Counted from the first letter of the stretch, positions 36,544-45,588 are shown. The stretch: 64,000 bases of DNA from an uncultured Gammaproteobacteria bacterium (GCA_902632305.1 CACPCG010000002.1:124001-188000), one strand, 5' to 3'. Translations and numbers: made by a program. Notes: a model not told the origin generated them from the sequence alone.

Positions 36544-39141
36544 ATGAATTTTAAAGATTCTCTCACACACAAAGGTGAGGAAAAGATAATTTTCAACATA
36601 AACAATGCAGAAATTTCTCATTTGCCTTATTCCTTGAGAGTATTACTGGAAAATTATATACGTAATACACCTCAAAACAACATAGACTCTAATGTAATTG
36701 ACAGATTCTTGCAATGGAATGGAACTGTCGATTCTCAGACCGAACTCACATTTTTCCCAAGTAGAGTAATAATGCAAGATTTTACTGGTGTACCAGCTGT
36801 TGTTGATCTTGCTTCAATGAGGGATGCCGTAAAAAAGTTAAATGGAGACCCAAGTTTAATTAATCCCCAATGTCAAACGGATTTAATAATTGATCATTCA
36901 GTTATGGTTGACCATTATGGAACTGAAGACTCAAAAGATTTGAACACAAAACTTGAATATCAAAGAAATCTAGAGAGATATCGTTTGCTTAAATGGGGTC
37001 AAGGTGCATTTGAAAACTTAAGAATAGTTCCTCCAAATAACGGAATAATTCACCAAATCAATATCGAGTACATATCAAGAGTCATATTCGAAAAAAAAGA
37101 ATTAGTTTATCCTGACACAGTAGTAGGAACAGATTCTCACACTACTATGGTAAATGGCTTAGGTGTTCTCGGTTGGGGAGTAGGCGGTATAGAGGCAGAA
37201 GCAGCTATGTTAGGACAACCAATTCCTATGTTACTTCCAGAAGTAATTGGGTTTGAATTATCAGGAAAATTAGTTGGCTCTACTACAGCTACAGACTTAG
37301 TACTAACTATAGTTGAAACTTTACGACAAGCAAATGTCGTAGGAAAATTCGTTGAATTCCATGGCGAGGCTCTTGACAGATTATCGATTGCAGATAGATG
37401 CACAATAGCGAATATGGCTCCAGAGTATGGAGCAACATGCGGCTTCTTTCCTATAGACGAGATGACTCTTGAGTATTTATCAACAACAGGAAAAGATTTG
37501 AACCATGTAACGATGGTAAAAGAATATTCTGATAAAGTTGGTTTGTATCGAAACAACTCCGACGAAATTAAATATACAAAAAATCTAACATTAGATATTT
37601 CTGGGATAACAGCATGTGTCTCAGGACCCAAAAGACCAGAGGATAGGGTAGATCTTAGAGATGTTAAAAAAACAGTTCAAAATGAAATTAAGAAACTAAA
37701 AAAATCAAAAAATACCGATAAAGGTAAATTAAAAGATGGCTCAATAATGATAGCAGCAATTACAAGTTGCACTAATACTTCTAATCCAAGCGTTATTATA
37801 GGTGCTGGCTTGCTAGCGAAAAAAGCAGTAGAGCTCGGTCTATCAGCTAAAAGTTGGGTAAAAACATCCCTAGCTCCTGGTTCAAGAGTTGTGAAGAATT
37901 ATTTAGAACAAGCAGGTCTATTGGATTATTTTGATAAATTAGGGTTTAACATAATCGGCTACGGTTGCACAACATGTATCGGGAACTCTGGCCCTCTTGA
38001 CGATAATTATGTAAGAGATATTAATGATAATGATTTAGTAGTTAGTTCGATATTATCTGGTAATCGAAATTTTGAGGGTAGAATACACCCTGATATCAAG
38101 ATGAATTTTCTTGCTTCGCCGATGCTGGTAATTGCTTACTCATTAGTAGGAACGATGGAGTTTGATATTACAACTGAGTGCTTAGGTAAGGATTTAGAGG
38201 GAAATGATGTGTTTCTTGAGGATATATGGCCATCTATAGAAGAGATAAATAAATTAGTTAATAAAAATATCACTAAAGAAATGTTTACAGAGTCTTACAA
38301 AGATTTATTTCTAGGTGATTCAAACTGGCAAGATATTGATACTAAAAAATCTGAATACTTTGATTGGGAAGAGTCATCTACTTACATTCAACCTTCCCCA
38401 TTTTTTGAATCACTTGATGATGTGGATAATAAATTAAATCAAATTAAGAACGCTTATCCATTACTAGTACTCGGAGATAGTGTTACCACAGATCATATAT
38501 CACCAGCAGGATCATTCAAAGAAAGTACGCCAGCAGGCAAATTTTTAGTTTCCAGAGGAACTGATATTCTAGATTTTAACTCTTATGGCTCAAGAAGGGG
38601 TAATTATCAGATAATGCAAAGAGGAACATTCGCAAACATAAGAATCCAAAACAAATTAGTTCCAGATATTACTGGTGGATACACGAAACATATTCCATCA
38701 AACCAAGAGATGTCTATATTTGATGCATCTCAAAAATATCTAAGTGATAATGACAACCTAATTGTTTTTGCTGGAAAAAATTATGGCTGTGGTTCTTCTA
38801 GGGATTGGGCTGCGAAGGGAACAAAGCTGTTAGGAGTAAAGGCAGTAATTGCAGAGAGTTTTGAGAGAATACATAGATCAAATTTAGTTGGAATGGGTGT
38901 TCTACCACTACAATTTTTTGATGGTGATAGCTTCGAGTCACTTCAATTAGACCCATATTTAAGTTTTACTATTGGTCAAATTAAAGAGAACGATAAAGAA
39001 ACCACTTTATCATATGTAAAGAATCAAGAGACTTTGAGTTTTAAAGTAAAAATTAGAATTGATACTGCAATGGAGTGGAACTATTTTTTGAATGATGGAA
39101 TATTGAACTATGTGCTCAAGAATATTGCTAATTCTGCATAG
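36544..39141 (+). CDS. acnA: Aconitate hydratase A
   Basis: [4Fe-4S] enzyme isomerising citrate and isocitrate in the TCA cycle and glyoxylate shunt. The 865-residue protein is AcnA/IRP-like: LPYSLRVLLENYIRN near the start, VGTDSHTTMVNGLGVLGWGVGGIEAEA, and cluster cysteines in ITSCTNTSNPSV and GYGCTTCIGNSGPL. The C-terminal swivel domain shows GDSVTTDHISPAG and NYGCGSSRDWAAKGT. Its 3' end overlaps convergent hflD by 14 bases. With aceA and icd nearby it places isocitrate metabolism in one region. Confidence 0.96.
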   Translation: MNFKDSLTHKGEEKIIFNINNAEISHLPYSLRVLLENYIRNTPQNNIDSNVIDRFLQWNGTVDSQTELTFFPSRVIMQDFTGVPAVVDLASMRDAVKKLNGDPSLINPQCQTDLIIDHSVMVDHYGTEDSKDLNTKLEYQRNLERYRLLKWGQGAFENLRIVPPNNGIIHQINIEYISRVIFEKKELVYPDTVVGTDSHTTMVNGLGVLGWGVGGIEAEAAMLGQPIPMLLPEVIGFELSGKLVGSTTATDLVLTIVETLRQANVVGKFVEFHGEALDRLSIADRCTIANMAPEYGATCGFFPIDEMTLEYLSTTGKDLNHVTMVKEYSDKVGLYRNNSDEIKYTKNLTLDISGITACVSGPKRPEDRVDLRDVKKTVQNEIKKLKKSKNTDKGKLKDGSIMIAAITSCTNTSNPSVIIGAGLLAKKAVELGLSAKSWVKTSLAPGSRVVKNYLEQAGLLDYFDKLGFNIIGYGCTTCIGNSGPLDDNYVRDINDNDLVVSSILSGNRNFEGRIHPDIKMNFLASPMLVIAYSLVGTMEFDITTECLGKDLEGNDVFLEDIWPSIEEINKLVNKNITKEMFTESYKDLFLGDSNWQDIDTKKSEYFDWEESSTYIQPSPFFESLDDVDNKLNQIKNAYPLLVLGDSVTTDHISPAGSFKESTPAGKFLVSRGTDILDFNSYGSRRGNYQIMQRGTFANIRIQNKLVPDITGGYTKHIPSNQEMSIFDASQKYLSDNDNLIVFAGKNYGCGSSRDWAAKGTKLLGVKAVIAESFERIHRSNLVGMGVLPLQFFDGDSFESLQLDPYLSFTIGQIKENDKETTLSYVKNQETLSFKVKIRIDTAMEWNYFLNDGILNYVLKNIANSA

Positions 39142-39757
39142 TGGCATTTATCTCTTTCAATCTAGAAACATACCTACCTTTAAAGATGAAGAGTTTGATA
39201 TCAGATCCACCAGATTGTTTCCATAAATAAATTGATCTTATCGCAGCCATCAGCGCTGACCTTATCCTTGCAGCGTTTAGTTCATTTTTTAAAAAAGAAT
39301 TATCCCCACTAATCACAATCCTAGGGTCTATTTTACTAAATGTGCGTTGATAAATATTACCAATTTCGATAACTTTGTCATCAAAAGATGGAAAAATATT
39401 TTCTTGATTATTTAGGGAGATGAGTTCATTTTGGAATTTGTTTATTATAGAAGTCTCTTTATCTAATTTCTTTATGAGATTTTTTATTGATGAGATATAC
39501 CTTCTTGTTTCACTACTTCTGGTAAATATATCATCCACGATTTGTTTTTTCATAAATCTTAGACCTGGTTCAAGTGCTTTCATAGAACCATAAATTTCTT
39601 GAGGTGTTTCTGATTCTATATTCATTATAGAGTTAATGAGTGGTGTAAACTCCTCTTCATTATAGCTTCCTTCCCAGGCAATTCTTGATATTAAATTACA
39701 TGATTGATAGAGTGCAGCAAGACATAAAATTTGACTATCTAGATTCTTTATAAACAT
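39128..39757 (-). CDS. hflD: HflD family protein
   Basis: All-helical peripheral membrane protein; in E. coli it was linked to control of lambda CII, and its cellular function is unclear. Recognisable segments are ILCLAALYQSCNLISRIAWEG near the N-terminus, MKALEPGLRFM and ARIRSALMAAIRSIYLWKQSGG near the C-terminus. ATG at 39757, overlapping the mnmA stop by 10 bases, gives the family N-terminus; an earlier ATG at 39787 is possible. The mnmA-hflD order is conserved in gammaproteobacteria, but purB, which follows in E. coli, is elsewhere here. Confidence 0.88.
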   Translation of the reverse strand: MFIKNLDSQILCLAALYQSCNLISRIAWEGSYNEEEFTPLINSIMNIESETPQEIYGSMKALEPGLRFMKKQIVDDIFTRSSETRRYISSIKNLIKKLDKETSIINKFQNELISLNNQENIFPSFDDKVIEIGNIYQRTFSKIDPRIVISGDNSFLKNELNAARIRSALMAAIRSIYLWKQSGGSDIKLFIFKGRYVSRLKEINATMQN

Positions 39758-40827
39758 TTTTCTTGAATTATACCTCCACCTAAACACTCGTTACCTTGAT
39801 AGATTACAGCACTTTGTCCAAGAGTGACTGCGCGTTCACTTTTAATAAGTTTAATTGTCCATCCATGACTAGTATTATAAATTTTTATTGGTATAAGCTT
39901 TCCCCCATGTCTAAATCTAGCCATATAGCATGTGGTGCTGACAGGTACAGTTCTAATCCAATTAACAAAATTTAATTTTACTCTCCCTTGATAGAGTAAT
40001 TTATCCTCATCTTGAGAAACTTCTAAAATATTTGTCTCGTTGTGTTTTTTTATTACAAACCATGGGTCATTACTTGCATCCGCTCTACCACCAATTCCAA
40101 GTCCTTTTCGTTGACCAATAGTATAATTGAAAAGGCCTTGATGTTGGCCTATTATTTTCCCACTATCATTGACAATGTCGCCAGGAGTATTTTTTATATA
40201 TTTACTTATAAAGGTTGAGAAGTCTCTTTTCCCTATAAAGCAGATTCCCATACTTTCTTTTTTCTGAGCAACTTTAATATCGAAGTTCGTAGCTATTCTT
40301 TTCACATCATCTTTAGAAACATTCTCGAGGGGGAACATTATATTCTTCATTATGTTTTGACTTAACATGTATAAAAAATATGTCTGGTCTTTCTTGCAAT
40401 CTTTTGGCATCTCTAAAGAATAATATTTATCTTTATTTGCAATTTTAGCATAGTGGCCTGTTGCTAATTTGTCACAACCTAGATTAATTGCGTGATTATA
40501 AAAATGATTAAATTTAATCTCTTGGTTACAATAAATATCTGGATTAGGAGTGATACCATCTTTGAGACCATCTAGGAATCTTTTAAACACTAAATCCCAA
40601 TATTGATCTGAGAAATTTACTGTCATTAATTCAATGCCTAACTTGTCTGCTACTCTTTTTGCGTCAGCATAATCGTCTTTCACATTACAATTATCCGTAT
40701 CATCCTCCTCCCAATTCTTCATAAATAGTCCGCGGACGTTATAACCAAATTCTTTGAGCATAACAGCAGAAATAGAGGAATCGACTCCGCCAGACATTGC
40801 TACTATGATATTTTTACTATAATTCAT
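39748..40827 (-). CDS. mnmA: tRNA-specific 2-thiouridylase MnmA
   Basis: Thiolates U34 of Lys, Glu and Gln tRNAs with sulfur passed along the IscS-TusABCD-TusE relay. The PP-loop MSGGVDSSISAVML lies near residue 10. The two catalytic cysteines are in NPDIYCNQEIKF and ESMGICFIGKRDF. The C-terminal domain has GQHQGLFNYTIGQRKGLG. Length 359 is normal. The two tusE copies at 47283-47871 are its predicted sulfur donors. It is divergent from aceA. Confidence 0.96.
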   Translation of the reverse strand: MNYSKNIIVAMSGGVDSSISAVMLKEFGYNVRGLFMKNWEEDDTDNCNVKDDYADAKRVADKLGIELMTVNFSDQYWDLVFKRFLDGLKDGITPNPDIYCNQEIKFNHFYNHAINLGCDKLATGHYAKIANKDKYYSLEMPKDCKKDQTYFLYMLSQNIMKNIMFPLENVSKDDVKRIATNFDIKVAQKKESMGICFIGKRDFSTFISKYIKNTPGDIVNDSGKIIGQHQGLFNYTIGQRKGLGIGGRADASNDPWFVIKKHNETNILEVSQDEDKLLYQGRVKLNFVNWIRTVPVSTTCYMARFRHGGKLIPIKIYNTSHGWTIKLIKSERAVTLGQSAVIYQGNECLGGGIIQEKCL

Positions 40828-40852
40828 GATTTGTAATTGTTTAATTTTGCCG

Positions 40853-40882
40853 TTAATAGTATTATCTACGCTAAATTATAAT
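40853..40882 (+). promoter_or_regulatory. Possible aceA promoter
   Basis: A perfect -10 TATAAT at 40877-40882 lies 24 bases before the aceA ATG. A weak -35-like TTAATA is at 40853-40858, 18 bases upstream of it. The 78-base divergent gap to mnmA holds nothing else recognisable. Confidence 0.45.
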
Positions 40883-40905
40883 ATATCGATGTTCAAGAGG
40901 TAACA

Positions 40906-42186
40906 ATGAATAAACTAAGATCTGCAAATGATATCCAAAAAGATTGGGATTCAAACCCAAGATGGAAAAATGTAAAAAGAGATTACTCTGCTGAAGAAGT
41001 AGCCAAATGTAGTGGTAGTGTCAAAATTGAGTATACTTTAGCTAAAAATGGCGCTGAAAAGCTGTGGAAATTAATAAACACAGAGGATTTTGTTAACGCT
41101 CTTGGCGCATTGACAGGTAACCAAGCGATGCAACAAGCTAAGGCAGGCTTAAAAGCAGTTTATTTGTCAGGTTGGCAGGTAGCTGGCGATGCTAATACAG
41201 GTATGCAAATGTACCCAGATCAGTCTCTATATCCTGTAGATAGTGTACCAAGTGTAGTAAAAAGAATTAATAATGCGCTTCGAAGAGCAGATCAATTGAA
41301 CATTGCTGAAGGAAATGACATAGTTGATTACATGTTACCAATAGTCGCTGATGCTGAAGCAGGATTTGGTGGTGTATTAAATGCATTTGAATTAATGAAA
41401 GCTATGATTGAAGCTGGTGCAGCAGGCGTCCACTTTGAAGATCAATTAGCCTCAGCAAAAAAATGTGGACATATGGGAGGAAAAGTTCTTGTACCTACAC
41501 AAGAGGCAGTTCAAAAGCTTGCTGCCGCTAGATTAGCAGCGGATGTCTCAGAAGTGCCGACAGTTCTTTTAGCAAGAACAGATGCAGAAGCAGCGAATCT
41601 GATTACAAGTGACATCGATCCGAGAGACAAGGAGTTTTGTACTGGTGATAGAACAGCAGAAGGATTTTACAGAGTAAAAAATGGAATTGATCAGGCTATC
41701 TCTCGTGGATTGGCTTACGCACCATACGCAGATCTGGTCTGGTGTGAAACTGGAGTCCCAGACTTATCATTTGCAAAACAATTTGCTGAAGCTTTGAAAA
41801 AAGAACATCCAGAGCAATTACTAGCATATAATTGTTCTCCATCATTTAATTGGAAGAAAAAATTAGATGATTCTCAAATTGCTAAATTTCAAAGAGAATT
41901 AGGAGCTATGGGATATAAATTTCAATTTATTACTCTTGCTGGATTTCATGCTTTAAATCATAGTATGTTTGAATTAGCAAAAGGTTATAATGAGAGCCAA
42001 ATGACCGCTTATGTTAAACTTCAGGAAGCTGAATTCGCATCTGAGAAAGACGGTTACACAGCTACTAAACATCAGAGAGAGGTTGGTACTGGGTATTTTG
42101 ATACTGTCACTCAGGTGATTCAAGGTGGCACGTCATCAACCACAGCTCTTACAGGTTCTACAGAAGAAGAGCAGTTTGAAAAGTAA
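40906..42186 (+). CDS. aceA: Isocitrate lyase
   Basis: Cleaves isocitrate to succinate and glyoxylate, the first step of the glyoxylate shunt, allowing growth on acetate or fatty acids. Clear motifs are [24 protein letters not shown], the metal-site [25 protein letters not shown], and the active-site [18 protein letters not shown] with the catalytic Cys. The length of 426 residues matches short bacterial enzymes. AGAGG precedes the ATG. Malate synthase is not in the window. icd follows after 28 bases, so the two enzymes competing for isocitrate are adjacent. Confidence 0.97.
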   Translation: MNKLRSANDIQKDWDSNPRWKNVKRDYSAEEVAKCSGSVKIEYTLAKNGAEKLWKLINTEDFVNALGALTGNQAMQQAKAGLKAVYLSGWQVAGDANTGMQMYPDQSLYPVDSVPSVVKRINNALRRADQLNIAEGNDIVDYMLPIVADAEAGFGGVLNAFELMKAMIEAGAAGVHFEDQLASAKKCGHMGGKVLVPTQEAVQKLAAARLAADVSEVPTVLLARTDAEAANLITSDIDPRDKEFCTGDRTAEGFYRVKNGIDQAISRGLAYAPYADLVWCETGVPDLSFAKQFAEALKKEHPEQLLAYNCSPSFNWKKKLDDSQIAKFQRELGAMGYKFQFITLAGFHALNHSMFELAKGYNESQMTAYVKLQEAEFASEKDGYTATKHQREVGTGYFDTVTQVIQGGTSSTTALTGSTEEEQFEK

Positions 42187-42214
42187 AATTAATAATATTT
42201 TTTACTAAATTGTT

Positions 42215-43534
42215 ATGATTAAATTTAATGAACCAAGCGATGGTCAAATAATATCATTCAAAGATGGTATGATTCAAACACCGGATAAGCCTATAGTCCC
42301 ATATATAATTGGCGATGGCATAGGTATTGACGTCACACCTGTAATGAAGAGAGTTTTAAATTATGCAATTGGAAAAGCATATGGTGTTTCAAAAGAGATA
42401 AAGTGGATGGAAATATATGCAGGTCAGCAAGCAATTGATATTTGTGGTCAACTACTTCCCCAAGAGACAATTGACGCTATGAAAAAATATAGAGTCTCCA
42501 TTAAAGGCCCACTTACTACACCAATTGGAAATGGATTTAAGTCCATTAATGTAAGTATAAGACAAAAGTTAGATCTTTTTGCTTGTGTAAGACCAATTAG
42601 ATATTTTCCAGGAACAAACAGCCCAATGGTCGAATCAAATCTGACAGATATGGTTGTCTTTAGGGAGAATACGGAAGATTTATATTCTGGTATAGAGTGG
42701 GAACCAAATTCAGAAGGCGCGAAAAAAATAATCGAGTTCATAAAAAAGGAACTTGGCGAATCACCATTTCGTTTTGAAAATGAATGCGGAATTGGAATCA
42801 AACCTGTTTCAAGAGAAGGATCTGAAAGATTGATTAACATGGCCATAGAGTTTGCTCTGAATGAAAAAAAAGAAATTCTTACTATCGTGCATAAGGGAAA
42901 CATCATGAAATACACTGAGGGTGCATTCAGAGATTGGGCATATGACTTAGTTAAAAACAAATATAATGGAACAATAAATGAAAATGGTACCTACTCAATT
43001 ACTTGCCCTAAATCCGGACATATACTTACAGTAAAAGATTGTATTGCTGACAATTTTTTACAACAAATTATCTTAGTACCAGAACAACATGAAGTCATAG
43101 CGACTCTCAACCTCAATGGTGATTATATTTCTGATGCATTAGCCGCTCAAGTTGGTGGGATAGGTATTGCTCCTGGTGCTAATATTGGTGATGGTTATGC
43201 TGTCTTTGAGGCAACTCATGGATCAGCAGAATCATTTGCTGGGAAAAATAGGGTTAATCCAAGCTCAATAATTCTGTCTGGAGAGATGATGCTAAGACAT
43301 ATGGGGTGGGATGAAGCTGCAGATTTTGTATTAAAAGGAGTTATCGGCGCAATACAAAAAAAACAGTTAACATTTGATTTGGCAAGAGCTAGAGCTGGAA
43401 AAAAATTCATTAGACCTAAATCGAAAGAAAAACATACGGCTGAAGAAATTAAACAAGAACTTATGAAGCTTGTTCCTGGTGCAACATTAGTCAGCACCCA
43501 AGGATTTGGTGACGCTGTTATTGATAATATGTAA
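42215..43534 (+). CDS. icd: Isocitrate dehydrogenase, probably NADP-dependent
   Basis: Oxidatively decarboxylates isocitrate to 2-oxoglutarate. The 439-residue protein is the dimeric E. coli type: PYIIGDGIGIDVTP near the start, the substrate loop KSINVSIRQKLDLFACVRP with the Ser that AceK phosphorylates in E. coli, VFRENTEDLYSGIEW, and GDYISDALAAQVGGIGIAPGANIG near the metal site. NADP preference is inferred from family similarity. No aceK is visible in the window. It ends one base before the convergent infA gene. Confidence 0.94.
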   Translation: MIKFNEPSDGQIISFKDGMIQTPDKPIVPYIIGDGIGIDVTPVMKRVLNYAIGKAYGVSKEIKWMEIYAGQQAIDICGQLLPQETIDAMKKYRVSIKGPLTTPIGNGFKSINVSIRQKLDLFACVRPIRYFPGTNSPMVESNLTDMVVFRENTEDLYSGIEWEPNSEGAKKIIEFIKKELGESPFRFENECGIGIKPVSREGSERLINMAIEFALNEKKEILTIVHKGNIMKYTEGAFRDWAYDLVKNKYNGTINENGTYSITCPKSGHILTVKDCIADNFLQQIILVPEQHEVIATLNLNGDYISDALAAQVGGIGIAPGANIGDGYAVFEATHGSAESFAGKNRVNPSSIILSGEMMLRHMGWDEAADFVLKGVIGAIQKKQLTFDLARARAGKKFIRPKSKEKHTAEEIKQELMKLVPGATLVSTQGFGDAVIDNM

Positions 43535-43753
43535 CTATTTGTCTCTAAAAATGATTCTACCTTTAGTTAAATCATAAGGTGTTAGAGCAACCATCACAGA
43601 GTCTCCACGAAGAATCCTAATATAATGTTTTCTTATCTTCCCCGAGATGTGTGCAGTAACAATATGACCATTCTCCAACTCCACTCTAAACATAGTATTT
43701 GGAAGAGTCTCAATCACTTTCCCCGACATCTCTATTTGCTCATCTTTTGACAT
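43535..43753 (-). CDS. infA: Translation initiation factor IF-1
   Basis: 72-residue OB-fold factor that binds the A site of the 30S subunit. Nearly all positions match the E. coli protein: [40 protein letters not shown] and [16 protein letters not shown]. An upstream ATG at 43834 would add 27 hydrophobic residues foreign to IF1 and is rejected; the ATG at 43753 fits. Confidence 0.97.
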   Translation of the reverse strand: MSKDEQIEMSGKVIETLPNTMFRVELENGHIVTAHISGKIRKHYIRILRGDSVMVALTPYDLTKGRIIFRDK

Positions 43754-43810
43754 AATATTATTTAAATTGTAAATTATTACTATTGTAACAAATTTAGACT
43801 TAAAATACTT

Positions 43811-44242
43811 ATGGATAAATTGATTAATAACCATGATTTAAGAAGCACCTACAAAGTACTCAATTTTAATCATTTGATGCAAATTTATGAGAAAAATTAT
43901 CATCAGTTCAAAGTTGCACTCTCTTTTATTGGAGATCAAAATAAATCTTCCACAGTTTTTCTTAATAACAATTCGGTTCAGTACGAGCCAATTTCAATCA
44001 CTAAGTACACGCATATATTCCGCTTGTATTATAAGTTTAAAGACCACAATCATGCGGTGGGTTCTTATGCGTTAAAACCACATTTAATATACACTCTTTA
44101 CACTGATGCAAAACTCTTGGAAGCAAAATCTCTTAGAGAATTTAAAACTTTTGATAGCTCAATAACTGAAAAGATTAGTCTAAATCTGAGAGTTTATTAT
44201 TGGCTTAAGAATATAATTAACAAATCCTATAAATATCAATAG
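43811..44242 (+). CDS. DUF1249 (YqiB-like) family protein
   Basis: 143-residue soluble protein. It resembles E. coli YqiB: a start block [20 protein letters not shown], a central [11 protein letters not shown] strand region, and the segment [20 protein letters not shown] matching the family's YHDA motif, then a C-terminal [13 protein letters not shown]. Function of the family is unknown. It is divergent from infA. A perfect TTTACATGTAAA palindrome directly follows its stop codon. Confidence 0.72.
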   Translation: MDKLINNHDLRSTYKVLNFNHLMQIYEKNYHQFKVALSFIGDQNKSSTVFLNNNSVQYEPISITKYTHIFRLYYKFKDHNHAVGSYALKPHLIYTLYTDAKLLEAKSLREFKTFDSSITEKISLNLRVYYWLKNIINKSYKYQ

Positions 44243-44316
44243 TTTACATGTAAAAAATAATGGATGGTTTATATCTATAAGATTTCCTGATAATAAATGT
44301 ATCTTTTATCCCACAC

Positions 44317-44345
44317 TTGAAATATAGTAAACGATACCATACCAT
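44317..44345 (+). promoter_or_regulatory. iscR: Predicted promoter of the iscR-iscU operon
   Basis: TTGAAA (44317-44322) and TACCAT (44340-44345) are separated by 17 bases, giving a start near 44352, about 28 bases before the iscR ATG. The -10 element lies inside the 25-bp palindrome, so a protein bound there would block RNA polymerase. Confidence 0.55.
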
Positions 44346-44358
44346 ATTGGTAAGGTAT
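44334..44358 (+). promoter_or_regulatory. 25-bp palindromic operator, probably for the IscR-like regulator
   Basis: Half-sites ATACCATACCA (44334-44344) and TGGTAAGGTAT (44348-44358) are inverted copies matching at 10 of 11 positions around the centre TAT. The size, the ATA...TAT ends and the three-base A/T centre match the architecture of the type 1 IscR box of E. coli, although the inner bases differ. It overlaps the -10 element of the iscR promoter, so negative autoregulation is the simplest reading. Confidence 0.7.
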
Positions 44359-44379
44359 TAACTACTATGGAGAGAAATG

Positions 44380-44841
44380 ATGAAATTATCAGCAAAAGGA
44401 AGATATGCCATAAAGGCTATGATAAACATTGCAATGAATGATTCCGGCACACCAAAGACGTTGTTGGAGATTTCAAAACATCAAGGAATATCACTCTCAT
44501 ATCTCGAGCAACTGTTTGCACTTCTTAGAAAGGGCAATCTAGTAGCTGGTGTTAGAGGACCTGGAGGTGGCTATAGGCTATCTGCAGATCCAAGCGAGAT
44601 AACTATTGCGCAAATAATAAACGCAATAAATTCTGATACCAATAGTTCATTAGATCATCAAAAAAAAGATGAGCTAATATGGGAGAGATTCAGTGATAAG
44701 CTATGCAAATATCTTGAAACTGTAACACTAGGTTCACTTATCAGCGAGGGAGTCGATGTTGTTGATCAACATGACGCGGTTACTGAGGAATCTATTATTA
44801 CAGAAGAATCTTTAGTGAAAGATGAATGGGATGCTGCATAA
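44380..44841 (+). CDS. iscR: Rrf2/IscR-family regulator lacking the Fe-S cysteines
   Basis: Rrf2-family winged-helix regulator heading an iscU operon. The N-terminus KLSAKGRYAIKAMINIAM, the recognition region ISLSYLEQLFALLRKGNLV and the wing VRGPGGGYRLS are IscR-like. E. coli IscR binds a [2Fe-2S] cluster with Cys92, Cys98, Cys104 and His107. Here the corresponding stretch (about residues 84-104) contains no cysteine, and the only Cys in the protein is residue 109. The tail is acidic (TEESIITEESLVKDEWDAA). It probably works in an apo-like state or senses something else. ATG at 44380 is chosen by its spacing from GGAGAG; 44377 is the alternative. Confidence 0.85.
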   Translation: MKLSAKGRYAIKAMINIAMNDSGTPKTLLEISKHQGISLSYLEQLFALLRKGNLVAGVRGPGGGYRLSADPSEITIAQIINAINSDTNSSLDHQKKDELIWERFSDKLCKYLETVTLGSLISEGVDVVDQHDAVTEESIITEESLVKDEWDAA

Positions 44842-44863
44842 GCAAACATAACGGGAGAACTTA

Positions 44864-45244
44864 ATGGCATATAGCAATAAAGTCCTCGATCATTACGAAA
44901 ATCCTAGGAATGTTGGTTCATTCGATAAGGAGGATGTTTCTGTCGGCACAGGTATGGTGGGTGCACCTGCCTGTGGCGATGTAATGAAACTTCAAATTAA
45001 AGTTAATGATGAGGGCATAATAGAAGACGCAAAATTTAAAACTTATGGCTGTGGCTCAGCTATAGCATCTAGCTCGCTTCTTACAGAGTGGGTAAAAGGC
45101 AAGAGTTTAACAGAAGCATCACTTATTAAAAATACTGATATTGCTGAAGAACTTGCTTTACCGCCTGTTAAAATACATTGTTCAGTTTTAGCTGAAGATG
45201 CAATTAGCGCAGCAATAGATGACTATAAGAAAAAACGTAAGTGA
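44864..45244 (+). CDS. iscU: Iron-sulfur cluster scaffold protein IscU
   Basis: Scaffold on which [2Fe-2S] clusters are built before transfer to apoproteins. All three cluster cysteines are present: GAPACGDVMKLQI, KTYGCGSAIASSS and the late KIHCSVLAEDAI, together with the LPPVK motif recognised by HscA. Length 126 is normal. GGGAGA precedes the ATG. It follows iscR after 22 bases; iscS, which normally lies between, is missing, and iscA, hscBA and fdx do not follow. Confidence 0.95.
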   Translation: MAYSNKVLDHYENPRNVGSFDKEDVSVGTGMVGAPACGDVMKLQIKVNDEGIIEDAKFKTYGCGSAIASSSLLTEWVKGKSLTEASLIKNTDIAEELALPPVKIHCSVLAEDAISAAIDDYKKKRK

Positions 45245-45321
45245 CTAGTTATTGAAATTCTAATAATTATTTCATATATTAGTGTTAGTGTTTAATAAAT
45301 AATATTTGAGGAGGCCTTAGT

Positions 45322-45531
45322 ATGTCAACAACACCAAAAACTATGCCAACTAATGTAGGTGGAATGGAGCGTATAGCAAGAATAATTGCAGGTATCGCTA
45401 TTCTTTACATAGGTATGGGCATGGGTATGCCGCTATGGGCATGGATAGGAATTATTCCTATACTTACTGGTTCACTAGGATGGTGCCCACTTTATTTACC
45501 TTTCGGTATAAACACCAATAAAGGTCAATAA
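45322..45531 (+). CDS. DUF2892 small membrane protein
   Basis: 69 residues with a hydrophilic N-terminus containing NVGGMERIARIIAGIAIL, a typical DUF2892 start, then two short hydrophobic helices and the conserved GWCPLYLPFGINT end with one Cys. Such proteins occur alone or fused to rhodanese domains (YgaP) in sulfur-metabolising bacteria; their function is unknown. A strong Shine-Dalgarno sequence (GAGGAGG) precedes the ATG. It is followed by an intrinsic terminator, so it probably ends the iscR-iscU transcript. Confidence 0.82.
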   Translation: MSTTPKTMPTNVGGMERIARIIAGIAILYIGMGMGMPLWAWIGIIPILTGSLGWCPLYLPFGINTNKGQ

Positions 45532-45552
45532 CAGAAGTATATCAATTAATAT

Positions 45553-45581
45553 AAAGAGACGCCAAAAGCGTCTCTTTTTTT
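45553..45581 (+). terminator. Intrinsic terminator after the DUF2892 gene
   Basis: A 10-bp perfect stem (AAAGAGACGC at 45553-45562 with GCGTCTCTTT at 45568-45577), a 5-base loop (CAAAA) and a T-run through 45581. The next gene begins within 2-8 bases of the T-run. Confidence 0.9.
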
Positions 45582-45588
45582 AGTGTCG

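Noticed and set aside
37137-37631. 164-codon frame antisense to acnA.
   Set aside because: Shadow of the conserved aconitase frame; no start signals and no recognisable protein.
42448-42960. 170-codon frame antisense to icd.
   Set aside because: Lies wholly within conserved icd coding sequence; composition is that of a shadow frame.
44243-44254. Perfect 12-bp palindrome TTTACATGTAAA after the DUF1249 gene as an operator.
   Set aside because: Short AT-rich palindromes arise by chance at this base composition, and it is about 60 bases upstream of the iscR promoter with no matching second copy noticed.
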